From Perkinsus marinus ATCC 50983 (lineage: Eukaryota > Perkinsozoa > Perkinsida > Perkinsidae): a stretch of 64,000 nt of DNA. Below are positions 57,303-64,000 of this stretch, piece after piece. Location: the NCBI RefSeq assembly GCF_000006405.1, contig NW_003215766.1, forward strand, positions 775,687 through 839,686, given 5' to 3'. The notes under the pieces were generated by a model that saw only the letters and a program-made list of their open reading frames with translations, was not told where the DNA came from and did not search any database. Position numbers and translations under genes: made by a program. Position 1 is the first letter of the stretch; each line of letters begins with the position of its first letter.

Positions 57303-57408
57303 AATCACAAATCTCATAACGCCGCGCTTCGCGCGGCGCCGTTTTCCACTATTTACATGCACTTGCACTACTTTTTATTAGGCGACATCGGTGAAATCCG
57401 GTGACACT
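57283..57408 (-). repeat. Right terminal inverted repeat of the element
   Basis: Reverse complement of 55982-56107, including the same GC-rich hairpin at about 57330-57347. Confidence 0.9.
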
Positions 57409-57765
57409 TGTTATCTGATATTATCATCAACTATTGCTGTCTCAAATCAATTTTCTGTCGCTGAGTCACCTGGGAAGGATGACCACATCGTCAGGTTGCT
57501 GTGAATTGTGCGTAAGGTGACGCACAAGGTTGTGTGCAAGTTGGCCTGCACACGTGCATTGATCAAACGTCATGATAGAACGTCTTAACGGATAGCCATG
57601 CTCGTAACGCTATTAGCGCACGATATGTAGCATTAAAATGACTCGTTGGGTTTCGAATCAGACCAGTAGGAATAACGAAGGTATAAAACATAGGATCCTC
57701 CAACCTTCGAGCCGTCATCTCAGTCCTGTATTTTGTGAGCGTATTGATCACCTGCTCGTGATTTA
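57409..57765. other. Upstream region of the UbiA gene
   Basis: About 360 bp between the inverted-repeat element and the UbiA start codon. It should contain the UbiA promoter; nothing else recognised. Confidence 0.4.
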
Positions 57766-59136
57766 ATGGCATCTATCTTCGTGAGGCCGTTCCAAACGAT
57801 GGATGTTGAAACTTTATTGAAGATCTCTCGTCCCGGGCTGTGGCTAGTGTACATATGGCTCTACATGTGGCCCACCGGTGGGCATGCTGAGCTCATGTGG
57901 AGTCCTAAATTCTGGCTTGGCCTGGCTTACTGTGTTCTACCTCTCAACCTTATGGTCTACGGTATAAACGACATGGCGGACTTGGATGTGGATGCGATCA
58001 ATGATAGGAAGAACAACTACATATACGGGGCAAAGGCCAGCAAACAGCAGCTATCTGAAATCCCCGGCATTGTTCTGCTAAGCAATGGCCTGCCTATCAT
58101 GCTAATGGCAGCTCTTACTGGTGATTGGATTTGGTACACTATGTGGTTGGTATCGGCGTTATCGGTTAATGTGGCGTACAATATGAGGCCACTCATCCTA
58201 TCCAGAAGAGGACCATGGGAGCTGCCTTGCATGGCTATTGGTAACTTCCTAGTGCCTCTCCTTAGCTGCAAGCTCAACAACCTGCCCTTGCCCCCTCTAG
58301 GTGAGCTTACAGCAGTGGGAAAACACTCCTTGAGGTTGCTCTCCAGGCTCGTGGCTATTCCATCTCTGCATGCTATGGCGCACTCATGTGTGGTTCGAGA
58401 TAATGGACATGTATGATGATGCCAAGACGGACAAGAGGACCATCGCCGTTAAAGTTGGCCACAGCTGGGCATGTGTTATAGTCCTTGCCTTTACATTAAC
58501 AGAGGCTGCGGTAGTATGGGTTAATATAATGGCTAGGTATATCTCCTCGAGTAGTATATAGTCCACTCGTAAAGATAGTTGCTTATCCAACTCCAGGCCA
58601 CAAGTCGGAAACGTCTAAACAATCTAATCTGTCGATGTTTATTTCGAAGCCCGTACGAGAAATGCATGTGTCGGTGACGAGTCTTCTACCATATCCATTT
58701 ATAGTGTGATGAAGCATGCGTGGGAATGAGTTTGATCAATGGCTCATCGCAGAATGTTAGAATGCTATCATCTCCATCGGTGTTCGAGTCGAACTTGTCG
58801 TTGCTCTTGCATCGAGGCGACTATTTCAGTCAGTAGGTATGGTGATAGCCTCTTATGAGATGAACATTCCTTCCCTCTCCTTGACTGCTTTTTATCAAGC
58901 TATCATGTCAGGTGGCCTTCTTCATGCTCCACTGCTTCCCTCTGGCGATGTTCTCCCTATCGGGCGTAGTGATATTCCTATGCGTTGAGGTGTTGCCGAT
59001 ACCAGAGTCACTCGTACCTCAAGACAAAAAGTCTAAAAAGATGATGAGTAATGTCCAGAGTCTGGGAGGAATAATTCTCCTGTTTTATGTCTGGTCCAGT
59101 GGTGTTTTTGTTCGAAACGGTGGTACCTACTACTGA
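57766..59136 (+). CDS. UbiA-family prenyltransferase
   Basis: A multi-pass membrane enzyme that transfers an isoprenoid chain from a diphosphate donor. ATG 57766 starts MASIFVRPFQTMDVETLLK and ISRPGLWLVYIWLYMWP. The first Mg-binding motif is NDMADLDVDAINDRK (NDxxDxxxD). The second is DMYDDAKTDKRTIAVKVG in exon 2 (DxxxDxxxxxRT). A 60-bp intron with GT-AG ends joins LPPLG to SWLFHLCMLW in frame. Exon 3 or later, from about 58911, gives MLHCFPLAMFSLSGVVIFLC and a C-terminus ending NGGTYY with TGA at 59134-59136. The stretch 58540-58910 has one or more introns I could not resolve, and a missing exon there is possible. Substrate is not predictable. The style is like lycopene-elongase or geranylgeranylglyceryl synthase relatives more than COQ2. 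Confidence 0.7.
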
Positions 59137-59238
59137 CTCGAACAGAGATTTCTTATCAACGGTGTCCTTCTACCTGTGTTTTGTGTTACGCCAGTTCTAC
59201 CGGTGGTTCGCCTATCACCGTAGTACTGTTTTCGAGGC

Positions 59239-60533
59239 ATGGTATCGATAGTGAGCAGTGCGGTCGAGGCACGCTCGAAAGCTCCCGCCCAGCAAAGTGG
59301 ACTCGTCCTGACTCGGGCCCTGAAAACGAGTGTCAGTTTTCGGGTAGAAGTCGAGCGCACTCTTAAGCTCGCCAGAGTTCTGATAGCAACTCCCAGTGGT
59401 TTTGATGTTAACGATGCCGACGTGAAGGTGACTGTATCGTTGCTTAACGTTGTAGTACTTCACTAGAACAGGTCAAGTTCAGTAGTGGCGTCCTCAGCGT
59501 CTCCTTGTCGCCTTCGATCGAGGAGTTGGTCATAGACTTCGGCCGTAGCAGTTCCTTATCGGCTGTCAAGGGACTCACCATCAGTCCAGATGGAACGACG
59601 ATGACTCTTCCGCTTGCCTTTACGAAATTACAGCTGCCAGACGCTTGCCAAGGTGATCTCGCCGTCTATGCTGGGTAAGGGACTGTCATCATTGATAGGC
59701 GCCTTAGTGGAAGACTGGTCGAAGCCCCCTCTGGCCACAGCTATCCTCACTTGTGCTGTCTGCGGATCGGAGCTGGTGGACGTTGGGAGTCTGCAGGTCT
59801 GTGCGGTTCCTAGTGTCGTTTGGCAGGTGAGCCAGCATGAGACACCCCTATTTCCTACCATGTTTGTCCTTGTCAGTTGGGCTCGGAGATAAAGGCCTGT
59901 GAGGAGTGTGGACCTCTCCTCGCCGAATGCGAACGGGATGACTGCAATCATAACACTGCCATGCGGCAGTCCGTCACTGAGACGGAGATCTGGACCCGCC
60001 TACAGGGCCGTCTGTTCGTGTCCGAGACCACAGTGATGCTGCACTCGTCCCATCTACTTCTATCGTCATGTACTTGCTGTGGTAAGTCGACTATCCCCAC
60101 CACTCGAGAGGCTGCAGTCTCCATCGGTCTGTGTGCCGACAGTATCAGCGACTTTGATGACGATGGCGGATCGTATGTTGTCATTCCCAAGCTTAACCTA
60201 GGGGAACCTATCTGCGGCTACTCCCGGGCCTCCCTGGCGGCCCAGCTGCTCCCCGAGCCCATGATATGGTTCCTACTAGACGTCGCTGATGAGACTCTGG
60301 GCCCTATGGTAGTCCTGTCGAGAGACTTAGTCGTTATAGACAGCCTAGGGGTGGCAACAAGAGCGGCTAAGATCATGCTTAGAGAAGACCGGCCGAAGGA
60401 CAAGCTAGTGAGGGTGTCCCTCGAGCCAGCTGAGGCATGGGCCCTTCGAGAGGCCTGGATGCAGAGCAAGGCACTTGTGAGGGAGGGGACATGGGTGGGT
60501 ACCATACCCGTTACTCCAAAGCTCGAAGACTGA
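59239..60533 (+). CDS. HECT_2/UBE3D-like protein (tentative)
   Basis: A possible HECT-like ubiquitin ligase of the UBE3D family. ATG 59239 opens MVSIVSSAVEARSKAPAQQS. Later segments give VLSVSLSPSIEELVIDFG, then TMTLPLAFTKLQLPDACQGD, then ILTCAVCGSELVDVGSLQVC. The last exon has CEECGPLLAECERDDCNH, RLFVSETTVMLHSSHLL, SCTCCGKSTIPTTREAA, and ends IPVTPKLED with TGA at 60531-60533. The succession TCAVCGSxLVD, a Trp/Pro segment, a Cys/His cluster and GRLFVSETTVMLH resembles the UBE3D Cys-rich core (CRSC..L, then the WHCH motif, then CxxGDTYxLLH). The WHCH histidines are not clear. Exon joins near 59430-59470 and 59680-59700 are uncertain, so this is a weak family call. Confidence 0.35.
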
Positions 60534-61199
60534 TATAACATTTCCGGCTCTCAACGTTTCAATTACCACTGCGTTAGTGTTGCTGTTCATAAGTCAGTCG
60601 TAGCTCCATGTGAGGAGGACAGAAGTGACAAAGACTCAACAAGGTAATTTCGACTATCGATGCATCCCGTTCATCGTCAACTGTTTTCCCTTCATCCCAC
60701 CGTCGAGACTTGCCGTTAAAACCTAGACCGGTGAAGCAGGCAACCCGGATTGAACGTCAGAGGGTACATATTCGAGCATCGGCTCCGCATCGACTGGAGA
60801 CAGCCGATCTAAGCCTTTGGCAACGAACCACCGTTGATATGCCAGTACAAACCATGTAGAATATTATGATGGAGAGGAAGGAGACTGAGGAGCTTATCGA
60901 CGTTATCGGAGTAGCTGCTCCCCGGGTTAACTATAAAGGGTCTCACACTCCCTCCTATAATGTGTAGCGACCATGTGTGATCTTGCTCCGGCGAGTGCAC
61001 TGTCTACTCTTCGAACCATTCCTGAGCGCATAGTCCGTCATTTATGGGGTACAAGGAGTTTCCCTCGTGTATTCCTTCTGCCAACAACACTTCGACCCCA
61101 TGCGCAGTTTTGAGTGGGCGTATTCTCGCGAGCTCTAGAGGCTTATATCTTGCGAACTCAACAACAGAAGCATCGATGAAACATAGTCAGTATTCATAA
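60534..61199. other. Convergent intergenic region
   Basis: About 660 bp between the convergent 3' ends of the HECT_2-like and F-box/LRR genes. Short open frames only; nothing recognised. Confidence 0.4.
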
Positions 61200-62260
61200 C
61201 TAAGAGAAAAGTATCCATTCCCGCAGTCTCGGGAACAACTCTCTCAGACCTTTGCAGTCCTCGCGAGTGTATTCTGATAGGCTGGGAATCCCTCTGATAT
61301 CACAGTGAGTGAGACGAAGCAGGGAAACAGCATCCAGAGATCGTTTGGTGAGGTTTTTGGCGCCGAACACAGAGAGCCATCGGAGTCCCGTATTGCATTT
61401 CCCTATGGTCTCCAGCACTGAGTCGTCAATCTGTTTACACCATGTCAAATTCAAGCGCCTTAGGTTGGGCATCTGCTGGAGGATCTCTCGTGCTACTCTG
61501 CTTGACAGGTTGACATGACCACACAGATCTAAAACCTCCAAACACTTAAGATTCTTCAAAGCTGAATATCCATCATCCGTGAGCTGTGCCGTGGCATAGA
61601 GACGGAGCGTCTTCAGTGAGTCACCGTACGATTCTCCTATCGCCATGAGAGAGGCATCACTGATCCGCGGACATCTGGTAAGGTCGAGTGTCTCCAGCAT
61701 AGCTCGGCCAGGCTGTGCACAAGCCGCCATAACAACTCGGTCAGTGGTAGCCTTGACCCCCGAGAGGGAGAGGTAACGGATGCCTCTGTTGGCACGGATC
61801 AAGTGGCACAGCGCCATGTCCGACTTGATGGCCGCAGACCAGTACAGATCTGAAAATGCAACGACTGGAAAAATACAGGAGAATAGTCTACGATAGTCTC
61901 ACCTAAGTATTCTAGACTCCCTGTGTGGTGAGCCAAGGCGGTTACGCAAGCATCGTCCAGCCACTGGCAAGCACTCAAATCCAAGTGCTTCAAGCTGTCA
62001 AGCCTCATCTCGGATAGGATAGAGGAAAAGTCATCTTGACAGAAGTGCAGAGTGCAATTCGTGACCTTAGCTGAGACCGATGGCTGTCCTGCGATAGCTC
62101 GGAGAACCGATGGCGAATCTATAGTCTGTAAACGGCGGGAGACCGCAGCGGCAAAGTGGCGATTCAAGGTCGAGAGGTCGGCGAGGGAGGGCAGGTCTAG
62201 ATAAGCCATAACACGACTCAGGAGATCCACCTCGAGAGCATCTGCTGTCACCACACCCAT
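61200..62260 (-). CDS. F-box/leucine-rich-repeat protein
   Basis: A likely SCF substrate adaptor. Two exons, 62260-61903 and 61849-61200, around a 53-bp GT-AG intron that keeps frame (EYLG-D to LYWSAA). The N-terminus LLSRVMAYLDLPSLADLSTL and NRHFAAAVSRRL is a typical F-box. LRRs of the cysteine-containing (SKP2/FBXL) type follow: LKHLDLSACQWLDDACVTAL, IRYLSLSGVKATTDRVV, LETLDLTRCPRISDASLMAI, LKTLRLYATAQLTDDGYSAL, LEVLDLCGHVNLSSRVAREI, LRRLNLTWCKQIDDSVLETI and LRWLSVFGAKNLTKRSLDAV. That is at least seven repeats in about 330 residues. Substrate unknown. This is a second F-box protein in the window, unrelated in sequence to the one at 9629. Confidence 0.85.
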
Positions 62261-63700
62261 GAGAGGTTTCCTTGCGCGAAAAAAAAACTACAGCGGAATT
62301 CTTCTATTGGCATTAAGACAACAGTGTGAGTGATGAAACTGTCCCTGACTACTGAGTTCTCTATCGACTTCACTCCGCCGAATTTTACTAGATGCTCCGC
62401 CAGGATCGGGAGAGTCTCCAACCCAGCCGAACAAACCCTAATATGGCTGGTAGGTTAGGGAAGTTTCCCCACAAGGTACAGTTCTGCAGGTCAATAGACT
62501 CGGAGAGGAGACCACACTCGGTAGAGGCAGCACACAATGACTGAAGAGGAGAGGTACCGAGGGAATGTCACAGAGGAGTGGTACGTGAAATATGGTTCGA
62601 GCATCGTTATCCCGGCCGGTGCTCCTCAGGGCCTCCGCATACCAAAGCAGCGTAGAAGTTAAATAGGTGGCAGAGGGTGACGACAGTAAGGCGTTACCTC
62701 TGAGAGAATACAGTGTGCAGTAATAGACCCGAGGGCCAGGCCGCCTGCATCCTTACAGCTCATGTGGTGTTGCTCTCTTCTTGTCATCGGCCGGCCTATT
62801 CATAGCTCCCTTACTACAACAGTACAACGGTGCGTCTTGTTCAAACGCCACTACACTTGAGGCGAATCTAGACACGTTCTGGTGGGGACCAAGGGACAGT
62901 TTTGGATGCTGCTACCTCCAGTCGGTCGATGATACAAAACCGATCTCAGCTAGACGGAGGATGCTAGGCCCCACGCGCTCGCCACCCCAGTATGCCGTCA
63001 GAGCCTAAGCCAGTATCGACCCCCGATCCGCGTAGTGGTAATAACATACCTGCCGCTTCCTGTTCCAGGCATGCTTCCAAATCTCATTGAGGAGGTGTCG
63101 AGCGTATGCACTGAGGAAAAGGGATCAGGTATGTCTACGGCGAAGGGAAGTACTCACCCCCACATCTTGCTCTTCTCTACCCAGTGGAGGTGTTCCGCGA
63201 CACGCTGTAGTCTATCACAGGCGGCCCAGCAGAGAATCTAAGGACGCAATGCGCTGGCCGACCTCGGACGTAGGAACACCCACCGAGGTGAATGTGTGGA
63301 CACGAGGCCGCCCATAAGAGTCCCGAGAATCGTCGCTAAGGCCTTGTTGATGAGCCCTGACACGACCACAGTAGACCACAGCAGAGGTGAAGGCCTCCTA
63401 CCATTCCCGATCAGCACCGTCAACACCAGCGTTCTCATCATCGTAATCGTCCTCGGCCATTGTCAACAGCCTCAGATCGTCGTCGAAGCAAAGACCCGGA
63501 GACAAACTAGAGACACCAGAATTCGTCCCAGGCGCTCCGAGCAGCACTCCACTGTACTACTTCTCCCTATGGCCAGGCGGCAAGTCCTCCCCACCCGAGG
63601 GAGGTGGGGCGTGTGTGTAGGTGACGAACATCTGGAAGGCCTCGACAGCTTTGGTCCCTACAACGTGATGGCTCCACCCTACACCCTACGGCCATGAGAG
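62261..63700. other. Region without a securely recognised gene
   Basis: About 1.4 kb. A plus-strand frame of 41 codons at 62537-62662 (MTEEERYRGNVTEEWYVKYG) looks coding and could be the first exon of the gene at the right edge, but the links are not visible. Larger open frames at 62781-63008 and 63296-63697 have R/S-rich, low-quality translations. No RNA gene or repeat seen. Confidence 0.35.
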
Positions 63701-63701
63701 G

Positions 63702-64000
63702 AGCTCACCAAACTTCTCGAGACGATCGAAGACCTTCGGACTGCATATGTCCTTAAGACGCACATCGAAGAAGCCGTGAGCAAGGGCAATGCAGAACAGG
63801 CCGTACCTACAGCATCATATCACCCACCCACATGCAGGTAGTGGCCCCACATAGGGATGCTGGGGTCGTTGATATTAACACTGGGACTACTGCCTCCACC
63901 GCTCTGTCTGCTGCCATAGCCTTCTCCTACTCCGCCGACCACGACCTCACCGACACCTTGGTATCTACAGCGGGAGAGATGCACATCAGGTCCACTCGGG
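63702..64000 (+). CDS. Unrecognised gene, runs off the right edge
   Basis: Two plus-strand segments look coding. The first, from about 63706, reads ELTKLLETIEDLRTAYVLKT and EEAVSKGNAEQAVPTASY, a helical stretch. The second, from about 63838 to the edge, reads VVAPHRDAGVVDINTGTTAS, then ALSAAIAFSYSADHDLTDTL. They are in different frames, so a short intron near 63830 is needed, or one of them is wrong. No start codon or family can be assigned. Confidence 0.3.

Larger units (their letters stand above)
55982..57408. mobile_element. Non-autonomous element with 126-bp terminal inverted repeats running into tRNA-like promoters
   Basis: The ends 55982-56107 and 57408-57283 are inverted copies. Each starts AGTGTCACCGGATTTCACC, carries a GC-rich hairpin GGCGCCGCGCGAAGCGCGGC and runs inward into TTGTTGTGGTGTAGTGGT. 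That last part is a tRNA-type A box. Each is followed inside by a B box: GGTTCGATCC near 56135 on the left, GGTTCGACTCC on the right in the opposite direction. The 1.1-kb middle has no good open frame, a short GTAAA repeat (56707-56726) and a 16-bp-stem palindrome at 57116-57170. No target-site duplication is obvious. No transposase. It may be a MITE-like DNA element, or two tRNA-derived SINE heads in inverted order. Confidence 0.6.

Overview
The window is nuclear DNA from a unicellular eukaryote. Most genes are split by short GT-AG introns (commonly about 40-60 bp), intergenic gaps are small, and many products are core eukaryotic proteins: SF3b3, U5-40K, Pfs2/WDR33, NOP53, TRM112, eS31, uS15 and mitochondrial uL23. 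A plant/alveolate-type H+-pyrophosphatase, divergent protein sequences and tandem gene amplification suggest an alveolate, most likely a Perkinsus-like perkinsozoan. The taxon is inference; nothing in the sequence names it. TAA, TAG and TGA all serve as stops.

Layout. 1-6.6 kb: SF3B3 (runs off the left edge) and a USP deubiquitinase, both minus strand. 7.5-11 kb: U5 snRNP40 and an F-box protein, plus strand. 12.7-13.4 kb: a divergent ubiquitin-like/eS31 fusion, minus strand. 13.9-18.5 kb: four plus-strand genes (unrecognised, uL23m, unrecognised, SET-domain protein). 18.7-24.8 kb: a head-to-tail array of 30 recognisable tRNA-Leu genes, mostly on a 194-bp period, with a decayed copy at each end. 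24.8-32.7 kb: a tandem segmental duplication carrying two serine carboxypeptidase genes, separated by a second small tRNA-Leu cluster. 32.7-39.1 kb: minus-strand genes for an Atg11/FIP200-like scaffold, a ZPR1-like protein, a small coiled-coil protein, NOP53 and a cytidine-deaminase/RanBP2-zinc-finger fusion. 39.6-41.7 kb: intronless H+-PPase. 42.8-55.1 kb: minus-strand genes for Pfs2/WDR33, a thioredoxin-like protein, an acidic membrane protein, a RING-H2 protein, uS15 and TRM112. 56.0-57.4 kb: an unusual element with 126-bp terminal inverted repeats that run into inward-facing tRNA-like promoters. 57.8-62.3 kb: UbiA prenyltransferase, a HECT_2/UBE3D-like protein and an F-box/LRR protein. The last 1.7 kb holds an unrecognised partial gene.

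The most unusual content is the tRNA-Leu array. Its units are homogenised, it shows higher-order periodicity, and most spacers lack a run of four T. Relics of the same repeat unit lie at the boundaries of the carboxypeptidase duplication. Next in interest are the tRNA-headed inverted-repeat element and the eS31 fusion, whose ubiquitin-like domain has lost nearly all lysines. The protein-coding genes are housekeeping (splicing, mRNA 3' ends, ribosome assembly, ubiquitin system, proton pumping) and form no single pathway or operon. Exon joins were worked out by eye from reading frame and family similarity, so boundaries are approximate unless stated.
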